Of a stretch of 15,694 nt of DNA, positions 7,460-13,434 are shown one piece after another. The number at the start of each line of letters is the position of its first letter. Position 1 is the stretch's first letter. Position numbers and translations under genes: made by a program. The stretch lies in NCBI GenBank assembly GCA_023230245.1, contig JALNXT010000006.1, positions 1 through 15,694 of the forward strand, read 5' to 3'. The notes under the pieces are model-generated. The model did no database searches and was not told the origin of the DNA. It saw only the letters and a program-made list of their open reading frames with translations. This DNA is from Candidatus Cloacimonadota bacterium (lineage in GTDB: Bacteria > Cloacimonadota > Cloacimonadia > Cloacimonadales > Cloacimonadaceae).

Positions 7460-9462
7460 AACGGATTATGCTTTTAGTCCTTGTATTGGTATTTAGCTGC
7501 CTTTCTGCTAAGTCAGCAAGTGAAGGTATGCAGCCAAATCGCGCTTTGGATTCCAGTGTCCATGCTTCTGGTCAGGTATGGTTACGCACCACCAATTATG
7601 GTTTTCTTGGCTCGGGAGACGATTTTGTGCCCCAGTATCCTTCTTTGGAATATCCCGGTGGAAGCGGAATTGATTTCCTATACCAGGCTTCACCCTGGAT
7701 TTCTGCTAAGAGACAACGGCGGAATTTGTTCGGGAACAAGCTATATTGGCCAGTTTATCCTCCCAATTCCAGTACCGTGCCGATAGCAGAGGATTCGCCA
7801 CTATGGTCTCCATCCATGCATGCTGTGGAGGACACATTAACGAGTGTGGGCTTCGATGGGGATAAAGATCTTTTTGAGTTGCTCCCAGCCTATAACCCTC
7901 TTTTATATAGCAATTCGAGTGCTACAGCACTATACGACCAATACAACAGCCAAGATATTGTGCTTAGCAGTATGTATGGCTATCCTGCTCCCCGTCCTTT
8001 TAATATTCCTGATCCCCAGGGGAACTATTGTTTTACTATCCCCCAAGCTACTACTTTCGAAACTCCAGGTTTTGAAACGCACTCTGCTTACTATTATGAC
8101 TACTGTCCCTTTGGAACCATGGGAGATCGTGATTGGGGGACATCAAATGCACATAATACGCACATTCCCCTGGGTCTTGCAATCCATCAGGAAAGCTATG
8201 CCTGGAACATGCAAAACTTTGCCCAAACGGTAATAATCAAGTACACCGTTTACAACGCCAGCGCAATTGATACCTTATACGATGTGGCACTCGCCAACTA
8301 TGTTGATGCAGATATTGGCCCTCAAACATGGGGTCCAGAAAAGGCTGCTGATGATAAAAGCGGATATATATCAGGTGCAGGATATGAATTTGCCTATTCT
8401 TTTGATGCAGATTTTGATGGAGGGATGAGTCCTGGTTATATGGCAAACAAGATATATATTCCGGGATTTACCGGAAACAATACAGCATGGGTTTGGAGTG
8501 TAGGGAGCGGTCCAGACGATTCTAACCCTCTAAACCTGAACCCTACTAATCGTACAGCGAATGAGAAATACTGGCTGGTTACAGGGCGGAATCCCAATAT
8601 GGATAAGTATGCTTCCCTTTGCCCTGATGGAGTAAACGAATATGAACAACCAAGCCCCAACGATACCAGATTCCTAAATACTCTTTATGGAAACATGCCA
8701 AGCCCAAACAATCCCAATCCTGCAGGAAGGCTTAATCTAGCACCCGGGGCAAGCTTAAGCTACTATTCCATTTTATTCTGTGGCGGTAGTATAGAAGAGC
8801 TGAAACAGATATCTGCTACGGCAGAGGATTTCATCGATGGTGGCTTGCAGATTGGTGATTTGGAAGGCTTAACCTGCATACCATATTTAATCCCCATCAG
8901 CATTCAAGCACCGAGTACTTTCGTCTTAAACTGGTTTTCCGGTAATGATCCCGATCATTTTGAGGTGATGTACAAACCATACAGTGCACCCGCTTCAGAG
9001 TGGCAAAGTATTGTGAAACCGGGTGATGCTCGTAACCACAACATCAGCAATCTTGACCCAAACACTTGGTATGAAATGAAAGTTGCCTCTATTTACAATC
9101 CAGGTCCGGGCGAAGTATATCTGGAATCGCAAACTCAATTGGTAAACTACCAGTATATTTCTCCCAATAATGATTTAGTTAATGTTCCCGGCATGGCTTT
9201 GAGCAACTACCCCAACCCGTTCAATCCAAACACAACCGTTCAGTTTGAATTGAAAGCAGCGGGGGAGACCACTCTCTCGGTTTATAACATTAAAGGTCAG
9301 GTGGTTAAAACTCTAATCAACCAATCTATGCCTTCAGGTGCACATAAAATCAATTGGGATGGCAGGGATAATCATGATAACCCTTGTAGCAGCGGAATAT
9401 ATTATTTGCGCCTAGATAATGGACACCGTACGCAGCTAAGGAAAGTGCTGCTGATAAAGTAA
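7456..9462 (+). CDS. Secreted FN3 protein with FlgD/T9SS-type C-terminal sorting domain
   Basis: The 668-residue secreted protein has a signal peptide (MKRIMLLVLVLVFSCLSAKS). A large region (about 25-465) rich in Tyr, Pro, Asn and Gly matches no family I can name. A fibronectin type III-like domain follows at about 474-565 (strands around FVLNWFSG, HFEVMYK, NLDPNTWYEMKVASI). The C-terminal domain at about 581-668 is diagnostic: LSNYPNPFNPNTTVQFEL, then LSVYNIKGQVVKTL, INWDGRDNHDNPCSSGIYY and a basic end RKVLLIK. This is the FlgD-Ig/type IX secretion 'type A' sorting domain, which in known systems directs export across the outer membrane and is then removed. No secretion components are in the window. 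It is coupled to the lipoprotein gene by an ATGA overlap with AGGAGG upstream. A terminator-like hairpin begins 14 nt after its stop. The cargo function is unknown. Confidence 0.88.
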   Translation: MKRIMLLVLVLVFSCLSAKSASEGMQPNRALDSSVHASGQVWLRTTNYGFLGSGDDFVPQYPSLEYPGGSGIDFLYQASPWISAKRQRRNLFGNKLYWPVYPPNSSTVPIAEDSPLWSPSMHAVEDTLTSVGFDGDKDLFELLPAYNPLLYSNSSATALYDQYNSQDIVLSSMYGYPAPRPFNIPDPQGNYCFTIPQATTFETPGFETHSAYYYDYCPFGTMGDRDWGTSNAHNTHIPLGLAIHQESYAWNMQNFAQTVIIKYTVYNASAIDTLYDVALANYVDADIGPQTWGPEKAADDKSGYISGAGYEFAYSFDADFDGGMSPGYMANKIYIPGFTGNNTAWVWSVGSGPDDSNPLNLNPTNRTANEKYWLVTGRNPNMDKYASLCPDGVNEYEQPSPNDTRFLNTLYGNMPSPNNPNPAGRLNLAPGASLSYYSILFCGGSIEELKQISATAEDFIDGGLQIGDLEGLTCIPYLIPISIQAPSTFVLNWFSGNDPDHFEVMYKPYSAPASEWQSIVKPGDARNHNISNLDPNTWYEMKVASIYNPGPGEVYLESQTQLVNYQYISPNNDLVNVPGMALSNYPNPFNPNTTVQFELKAAGETTLSVYNIKGQVVKTLINQSMPSGAHKINWDGRDNHDNPCSSGIYYLRLDNGHRTQLRKVLLIK

Positions 9463-9475
9463 AAATCTAATTTAC

Positions 9476-9510
9476 GAGGAACTGCCAGGATAAATCCCAG
9501 GCAGTTCCTC
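9476..9510 (+). terminator. Terminator-like hairpin after the sorting-domain gene
   Basis: Perfect 11-nt arms gaggaactgcc (9476-9486) and ggcagttcctc (9500-9510) enclose a 13-nt loop that can pair a little further. It starts 14 nt after the stop codon. The tail (cgattgttgttccc) is only loosely T-rich, so termination is plausible but may be weak or factor-assisted. It could equally protect the 3' end of the mRNA. Confidence 0.5.
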
Positions 9511-9530
9511 CGATTGTTGTTCCCTTGGGA

Positions 9531-9599
9531 GCATTGCCCTATCATTGCCCACTCAATGCCCATATTAAGGGCAATGGGTGGGCAATGATAGGGCAATGC
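9531..9599. repeat. Long palindrome, 11-nt-period CATTGCC element (copy 2)
   Basis: Arms 9531-9563 and 9567-9599 pair at 30 of 33 positions around a 3-nt loop; the outer 22 pairs are perfect. CATTGCC occurs at 9532 and 9543, with a variant CAATGCC at 9554. GGCAATG occurs at 9570, 9581 and 9592. The period is exactly 11 nt on both arms. The spacers differ from copy 1 but still pair with each other. It lies between a terminator-like hairpin and the methyltransferase promoter region, with no T-tract after it. Confidence 0.88.
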
Positions 9600-9649
9600 G
9601 AGCAAGTGACTCTATCTTAAGCTAACTATAGCATGGCAACGAAAACACA

Positions 9650-9655
9650 TTGACA
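9650..9655 (+). promoter_or_regulatory. Candidate -35 box for the methyltransferase gene
   Basis: A perfect TTGACA lies 63 nt upstream of the methyltransferase ATG. No good -10 box is found 16-18 nt downstream; TTATAG at 9682-9687 is too distant. The inverted repeat CAAATA (9654-9659) and TATTTG (9670-9675) overlaps the spacer and could be a regulator site. A promoter here is expected from the gene order but is not well supported. Confidence 0.3.
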
Positions 9656-9718
9656 AATATGCAAACACTTATTTGCCTGTCTTATAGGTAAATATTACGG
9701 CTTAAAAAGGGGATAACC

Positions 9719-10429
9719 ATGAGCGCAAAAATAACTGCCCCATCCAATGCTCTTAAGCAAATAGGCAGGAATCTTTTCCATCTTATGCGCAGCAAACATG
9801 GAACTGAGCTGCAATACTGGAAAAAGTGTTACAAAAACGAGAATGGCATCTTTCAAAATACCCATTATAAAAAACTGCTGCTAGGCATGGCGGGGGAAAC
9901 GGACGATAGCTTTTTAACTGGTAAACGCATTGCAGATTTTGGCTGCGGGCCGCGCGGTACGCTGAATTGGATAAGCTCTACAGATATCAAAATAGGGATT
10001 GATGTGCTTACTCCGTTATACTTGCAACATTTTAGCGGTGCCATGAAAAGCCATGGGATGATCTATATTTCCTCAACAGAAAATATGATTCCTATCCCAG
10101 ATGCTTATCTGGAAGTTATCTTCACCCTCAATGCCTTTGATCATGTTGCGTTTCCAGAAGCTATGGCAAGCGAATTAAAGCGAATACTTAAGCCCGGAGG
10201 GGAATTAATTGGCAGCTTTAACCTAAACGAACCTAAAACCAAAGCCGAACCGCAAACCCTAAGCGAAACATGGCTACGGAACAAATTGTTTGATGGCTAT
10301 GTTATCAGCTCCTGGCGTATTACTGCAAAACCCAATAGCGGATATCTATACCAGCCCTTGCTGGATGATAAACTGATACCGGCTAAGCAGGAACCTGCGA
10401 TTCTTTGGGTAAGGGCTAGAAAGAGTTAA
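9719..10429 (+). CDS. Class I SAM-dependent methyltransferase, substrate unknown
   Basis: The 236-residue cytoplasmic protein starts at an ATG behind AAGGGGAT. It shows the Rossmann-type methyltransferase series in order. Motif I is IADFGCGPRG (about 71-80), the glycine-rich SAM loop. An acidic strand end IGIDVL follows (about 93-98), probably the ribose-binding Asp. Then come a motif-IV-like VIFTLNAFDHV (about 133-143) and LKPGGELIGSF (about 158-167). This 'methyltransf_11/25'-like layout is found in enzymes acting on small molecules, lipids, sugars or quinones. The C-terminal part is short and gives no clue to the substrate. The gene stands alone, with its own upstream region and a long repeat field behind it. 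Its stop codon lies inside the first unit of a 7-nt tandem repeat, so slippage there could alter only the very end or the 3' sequence. The methyltransferase call is firm; the substrate is open. Confidence 0.87.
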   Translation: MSAKITAPSNALKQIGRNLFHLMRSKHGTELQYWKKCYKNENGIFQNTHYKKLLLGMAGETDDSFLTGKRIADFGCGPRGTLNWISSTDIKIGIDVLTPLYLQHFSGAMKSHGMIYISSTENMIPIPDAYLEVIFTLNAFDHVAFPEAMASELKRILKPGGELIGSFNLNEPKTKAEPQTLSETWLRNKLFDGYVISSWRITAKPNSGYLYQPLLDDKLIPAKQEPAILWVRARKS

Positions 10430-10451
10430 GAGTTAAGAGTTAAGAGTTAAG
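10421..10451 (+). repeat. Tandem 7-nt repeat (AAGAGTT) at the methyltransferase stop
   Basis: The unit AAGAGTT occurs four times in tandem plus a partial AAG. The TAA stop of the methyltransferase (10427-10429) is made by the first junction. The unit length is not a multiple of three. Because the stop lies in the first unit, copy-number change would not extend the protein. Confidence 0.9.
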
Positions 10452-10574
10452 CTGCGCTAGGCTGATGGATACTTGGTTTTGTTTTGAAATGGGTTATTAC
10501 GCTGATGCTTTTTTTAACACTTCAGAAAAGCAGAGAAAAACAGAGAAAAGCAGAGGGGTTTTAACAAAGAGTAT

Positions 10575-10663
10575 AAGAGCAAAGAGAATCAATGTAGAGC
10601 AGCTTTCTAAAGCTGCTGAACAGTATCTTCGTGTAAGTGTTGAGTTTCTTTTTAACACAGAGA
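10575..10663 (+). repeat. 89-nt direct repeat, copy 1 (contains 20-nt palindrome)
   Basis: This segment recurs at 10726-10814 with one visible difference (gagttt against gatttt). The offset is 151 nt. It contains the palindrome agcagctttctaaagctgct at 10598-10617: 9-bp arms with a 2-nt loop. The sequence between the copies also repeats loosely: a GA-rich block (aacacagag...gcagaggg) and TTAACAAAGAG. Confidence 0.92.
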
Positions 10664-10725
10664 AAAACAGAGAAAAGCAGAGGGATTTTTAACAAAGAGT
10701 AAAAGAGTAAAAGAGCGAAGAGTAA

Positions 10726-10814
10726 AAGAGCAAAGAGAATCAATGTAGAGCAGCTTTCTAAAGCTGCTGAACAGTATCTTCGTGTAAGTGTTGATTTTCT
10801 TTTTAACACAGAGA
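10726..10814 (+). repeat. 89-nt direct repeat, copy 2
   Basis: This is the second copy, 88 of 89 positions alike by eye. Its palindrome lies at 10749-10768. It is followed by another shortened GA-rich block and by tandem CAAAGAGG units. Confidence 0.92.
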
Positions 10815-10832
10815 TAAGCAGAGGGGCTTTAA

Positions 10833-10864
10833 CAAAGAGGCAAAGAGGCAAAGAGGCAAAGAGA
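10833..10864 (+). repeat. Tandem 8-nt repeat (CAAAGAGG)
   Basis: Three exact units of CAAAGAGG and a fourth ending in A follow each other. A related degenerate series of AAAGAGTA units lies at about 10694-10730. All purine-rich units are on the + strand. Confidence 0.88.
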
Positions 10865-10968
10865 GAGGGTTAGCGATAGTTAATGAAGATGTTAGCTGGT
10901 ATTGACACTAATCCTTTATACTTAACTCAAATTGGCTACATTACCGTAACTTTCAGATTTGCGCAGCC

Positions 10969-11072
10969 TAACCCACTAACCTTCTAACCTTCTAACCAGC
11001 TAACCAGCTAACCAGCTAACCTGCTAACCTGCTAACCTGCTAACCTGCTAACCTGCTAACCTGCTAACCTGT
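10969..11072 (+). repeat. Tandem array of 13 octamers (TAACCNNC)
   Basis: Thirteen uninterrupted 8-nt units are present, in order: TAACCCAC once, TAACCTTC twice, TAACCAGC three times, TAACCTGC six times, TAACCTGT once. TAACC is invariant and only the last three bases change, in blocks of like units. This is the pattern expected if copies spread by local slippage. The units carry stops in all + frames, so they are not protein-coding on that strand. Confidence 0.95.
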
Positions 11073-11200
11073 CCCATCCCCTTTGCTCTATTTTCTGCGC
11101 ATACTTCTCCCCTTGCACTCTTCTTGGACAAAGCACAGGAAGGGCGGTAGTGGAGTTTGGGAGACTCAAAACGGACTAAAGCACATGGTTTAATTGTAAC

Positions 11201-11237
11201 AACAGCCGCCCCGGCTGTTAGCACTCGAGGCGAGTGC
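11201..11237. repeat. Two adjacent short-loop hairpins
   Basis: The first hairpin, aacagccgccccggctgtt (11201-11219), has 8-bp arms and a 3-nt loop. The second, gcactcgaggcgagtgc (11221-11237), has 7-bp arms and a 3-nt loop. One base separates them. They are GC-rich in an AT-rich setting, and no T-tract follows. They resemble dispersed intergenic palindromes rather than a terminator. Confidence 0.75.
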
Positions 11238-11274
11238 TGATATCCACCTCTCTTTTCCTCATTTTTAATTATTT

Positions 11275-11303
11275 CTCTGCTTTTCTCTGCTTTTCCCTGT
11301 GTT
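11275..11303 (-). repeat. Inverted copy of the GA-rich repeat block
   Basis: Read on the minus strand this segment matches 10654-10682 at 27 of 29 positions (AACACAG.GAAAA.CAGAG...). The two form an inverted pair about 590 nt apart, bracketing the octamer array and the paired hairpins. Confidence 0.82.
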
Positions 11304-11477
11304 GAAAAGAAACATGTCGCTGAGTACGAAATCTCACTACAAACCAAGCCACCTTAGCCATTTGGCAATATTAAGCTAACTGTCTGTAATGTATATAGTT
11401 ATCTGCTATGAATTCACCCTTTTCCCACTGCTTCCCATAATTATTACAGTAAATATGAAAATAAGCGCATTTTAAGC

Positions 11478-11506
11478 TTGACAAGAATAAGGCAGTGTCA
11501 TATAAG
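11478..11506 (+). promoter_or_regulatory. Sigma70-type promoter of the dcw operon
   Basis: TTGACA (11478-11483), a 17-nt spacer and TATAAG (11501-11506) form a near-consensus housekeeping promoter. It points at mraZ, and the leader would be about 115 nt. It is the best promoter in the window. TGTCATATAA (11496-11505) recurs as TGTCACATAA at 11517-11526, two helical turns downstream. Confidence 0.75.
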
Positions 11507-11522
11507 TACCACAGAATGTCAC

Positions 11523-11541
11523 ATAAACTCAAATAAACTCA
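11523..11541 (+). promoter_or_regulatory. Candidate MraZ operator (10-nt-spaced direct repeats)
   Basis: ATAAACTCA occurs at 11523-11531 and again at 11533-11541, exactly 10 nt apart and just after the predicted transcription start. MraZ proteins bind direct repeats spaced by about one helical turn in front of their own gene. The repeat sequence here differs from the enteric TGGGN type, so the assignment rests on spacing and position only. Confidence 0.35.
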
Positions 11542-11629
11542 TGGTGGTTCAGGAAAGCAATGGTTATAAGCTTGAACAGAAGGGAAAAACAAGGCCTTAG
11601 CAACGAAACACTTAAAAAAGGTTGTCGTA

Positions 11630-12070
11630 ATGTCTGGTGAATTTTTAGGTATCTTCGAAAACTCTGTACACAAGCAAAGAGTTATCATACCTGCTTGTTT
11701 CAAGAAGAAATTCTCGGAAGAATCGGGACGCACCGTCATAGTAACTCTGGGGCACAATAACACCATCGCTATTTATCCCATTGATAATTGGGAAACCACC
11801 CTCGAGCGCTTGAAAGCGGGCGATGATCGCAGCAGAAAACTGAGAACTCAGCTTATCGATTTTGCCATGATGGAGCAGGAGCTTGAGGGACCCGGCAGAG
11901 TTAGGATACACGAGCTGTTACTTTCCGAAGTTGATATTAGCGATACCGTTATCATCAAGGGAGAGGGGCATTACATCTCACTTTGGAATCCGAAAGTGTA
12001 TCACGCTATCCGTTCCCAAAAATTGGAACTGCACCGCACAGAGTTTACTTCGGAAGATTATCAGATATGA
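11630..12070 (+). CDS. mraZ: MraZ, transcriptional regulator of the division/cell-wall cluster
   Basis: The 146-residue protein is the expected length for MraZ. MraZ is a ring-forming DNA-binding protein with two AbrB/SpoVT-like swapped-hairpin halves that represses the dcw operon. The first half has HKQRVIIPACFKKKF (about 14-28) in place of the usual 'D.kGRl.iP...r'. The second has GPGRVRIHELLLSEVDI (about 87-103), followed by VIIKGEGHYISLWNPKVY, the family's typical second-half strand pattern. The ATG follows AAAAGG by 8 nt. It is the first gene of a run mraZ-rsmH-ftsL-ftsI, which is the classic order and makes the assignment firm. The stop overlaps rsmH as ATGA. The first motif is less canonical than usual, with Lys-Gln where Gly-Arg is common. 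Autoregulation through the direct repeats upstream is likely but inferred. Confidence 0.93.
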   Translation: MSGEFLGIFENSVHKQRVIIPACFKKKFSEESGRTVIVTLGHNNTIAIYPIDNWETTLERLKAGDDRSRKLRTQLIDFAMMEQELEGPGRVRIHELLLSEVDISDTVIIKGEGHYISLWNPKVYHAIRSQKLELHRTEFTSEDYQI

Positions 12071-13080
12071 GCACTTTCCACACTCCGGTAATGGCAAAAG
12101 AATGCATCAACTTGCTCAACTTAAGAGCGGGGAAAGTGTATGTAGATGCCACTACAGGGGGTGGGGGACATAGTGCAGCGATGCTAAACGCACAACCGCA
12201 AATACAGCTTTACTGTTTTGATCAAGATGCACAAGCGATTACGGAAACTGAGCAAATGCTGAGAGCCAAAATTAACAAAGATACAAGCTCTGAACAAGCC
12301 AAAGTGGAATTAATAAAAGCCAATTTCGTAAATATGCGTACCGAGCTTGCCCTAAGAAAGGTTAAGGGAATTGATGGCATCTTGTTCGATTTGGGAGTTT
12401 CCTCCTTTCAATTGGATAATGCTGAACGCGGCTTTAGTTTCGATAAAAATGCACCGCTGGATATGCGTATGGATACCGCACAGGACTATAGCGCATATAA
12501 TGCAGTTAACGAGCTTGACGTGCAGCAACTTGCAAGAATATTCAAAGAATACTCCGATGAACTGAATGCCACACGCATTGCCAGGGCAATTGAGAAAAGC
12601 GAAAAGCCGATTAGTAGCACCAAAGAACTGGCAAAGATTATCGAAAGCGTTGTGGGAGTGGGCACCAAAGAATCTCTTAAAAGCAAAGTGCGTGTTTTTC
12701 AGGCACTGCGCATCTTTGTGAATCACGAATTGGAATATCTGGAATTGGCAATTCTGGACGCTATAAATATGTTGAATCCCGGCGGACGGATTGTGGTGCT
12801 TAGTTATCATTCTTTGGAAGACAGGATAGTGAAACAGGTATTCCGCTTGGCAGCTCAGGATTGCGTGTGTCCTCCATCAATAATGATATGTATGTGTAAC
12901 CATCGTAGCCAGCTTCAGATATTAACAAAAACACCACATATAGCAGGAACTGATGAACTGAAATCCAATCCTCGCTCTCGTAGTGCTAAGCTACGTGCAG
13001 CAGAGAAGATAGGCAAAGAAACCACCAAACCCAAATCCAGTAAATATGGCAGCAAAGACGCTGCTAAGGGGGAGAAATGA
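12067..13080 (+). CDS. rsmH: 16S rRNA (cytosine(1402)-N4)-methyltransferase RsmH
   Basis: RsmH (formerly MraW) methylates N4 of C1402 in 16S rRNA using SAM. I start it at ATG 12067 (337 residues). This is where the family N-terminus 'FHTPVM..E' begins and where the mraZ stop overlaps as ATGA; an upstream GTG at 11983 would lie wholly inside mraZ. Visible motifs are VDATTGGGGHS (SAM loop, about 26-36), FDQD at 51-54, GILFDLGVSSFQLD (about 104-117) with RGFSF and PLDMRMD, then VLSYHSLEDRIVK (about 244-256). The cysteine-containing CVCPP...CMC segment and NPRSRSAKLRAAEK are also typical. The C-terminal tail (about 320-337) is Lys-rich and a little longer than usual. The stop overlaps ftsL as ATGA behind AGGGGGAG. 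Confidence 0.97.
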   Translation: MSTFHTPVMAKECINLLNLRAGKVYVDATTGGGGHSAAMLNAQPQIQLYCFDQDAQAITETEQMLRAKINKDTSSEQAKVELIKANFVNMRTELALRKVKGIDGILFDLGVSSFQLDNAERGFSFDKNAPLDMRMDTAQDYSAYNAVNELDVQQLARIFKEYSDELNATRIARAIEKSEKPISSTKELAKIIESVVGVGTKESLKSKVRVFQALRIFVNHELEYLELAILDAINMLNPGGRIVVLSYHSLEDRIVKQVFRLAAQDCVCPPSIMICMCNHRSQLQILTKTPHIAGTDELKSNPRSRSAKLRAAEKIGKETTKPKSSKYGSKDAAKGEK

Positions 13081-13433
13081 GAGGAAGATTGACAATTCTG
13101 ATAGCACTGGTAGCATTGGTTGTATTTTTAAACTTCTTTAACAATAGCCGAGTGGTACAATACACACGCGTTTACTCGACTTTGGAAAAAACATTCAATG
13201 CAGAAAAGAATATCAACACAGAATTGCTGGTGGAATTGGATGATTTGCGCAGTGGCAGGCATATCGCTTCTTTAGTGCGTGTGGAAATGAACAATTTTAT
13301 TCCAGAACATGAAGCCGGAAAGATCATTTATGTCCATGAGCCTTCTCCCAAGCAAGAAAAGAAGACTTATTGCATAATTGATTTGATATCTTCCAAAGCT
13401 GAAGCCAAGAATGTACAGATTTCACTAGATTAA
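13077..13433 (+). CDS. ftsL: FtsL-like division protein
   Basis: The small protein of 118 residues has a short basic N-terminus and one membrane helix (about 5-21). An extracytoplasmic stretch follows that looks like a short coiled coil (about 30-60, STLEKTFNAEKNINTELLVELDDL), then a less regular tail. FtsL proteins are poorly conserved in sequence, so the call rests on size, topology and its place between rsmH and ftsI, where ftsL sits in most dcw clusters. In known systems FtsL joins FtsB and FtsQ/DivIB and activates FtsWI at the septum. The C-terminal tail beyond about 95 has no clear counterpart in the short enteric FtsL. Start and stop are tightly coupled: an ATGA overlap upstream and one base before ftsI downstream. 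Confidence 0.78.
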   Translation: MRGRLTILIALVALVVFLNFFNNSRVVQYTRVYSTLEKTFNAEKNINTELLVELDDLRSGRHIASLVRVEMNNFIPEHEAGKIIYVHEPSPKQEKKTYCIIDLISSKAEAKNVQISLD

Positions 13434-13434
13434 C

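Larger units (their letters stand above)
10430..11629. other. 1.2-kb non-coding repeat field upstream of the dcw operon
   Basis: No convincing gene lies here. The region holds purine-rich low-complexity DNA on the + strand (10520-10866) with 7-, 8- and 10-nt periods. An 89-nt segment is duplicated 151 nt apart. Then come 13 tandem 8-mers (10969-11072), a pyrimidine-rich inverted copy of the purine motif (11275-11303) and two adjacent short-loop hairpins (11201-11237). Next is about 160 nt of plain AT-rich DNA, and then the mraZ promoter and leader. Open frames across it are translations of the repeats and have no ribosome binding sites or family resemblance. Confidence 0.8.

Noticed and set aside
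10465..10692. 75-codon open frame on the + strand inside the repeat field
   Set aside because: It is a translation of the GA-rich repeats and one 89-nt copy, with no ribosome binding site and low-complexity composition.
10561..10851. 96-codon open frame on the - strand inside the repeat field
   Set aside because: It reads through both 89-nt copies, so the peptide is internally duplicated and Leu/Phe-rich by composition alone; no start signal.
10902..10920. TTGACA with TTTATA near 10902-10920 as a promoter
   Set aside because: The spacing between the boxes is only about 7 nt, far too short.
10969..11072. Possible CRISPR array
   Set aside because: Units are only 8 nt and contiguous, with no spacers and no cas genes nearby.
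11048..11347. 99-codon open frame on the - strand over the paired hairpins
   Set aside because: It covers the octamer array, two palindromes and the inverted GA block; no family resemblance and no ribosome binding site.
11983..12066. Upstream GTG start giving rsmH 28 extra residues
   Set aside because: The extension lies wholly inside mraZ in another frame and does not resemble RsmH; the family N-terminus fits ATG 12067.
12575..12592. Sequence gcattgccagggcaattg resembling the CATTGCC/GGCAATG element
   Set aside because: It lies inside rsmH in a conserved coding stretch (RIARAIE), lacks the 11-nt repeat units and is explained by coding.
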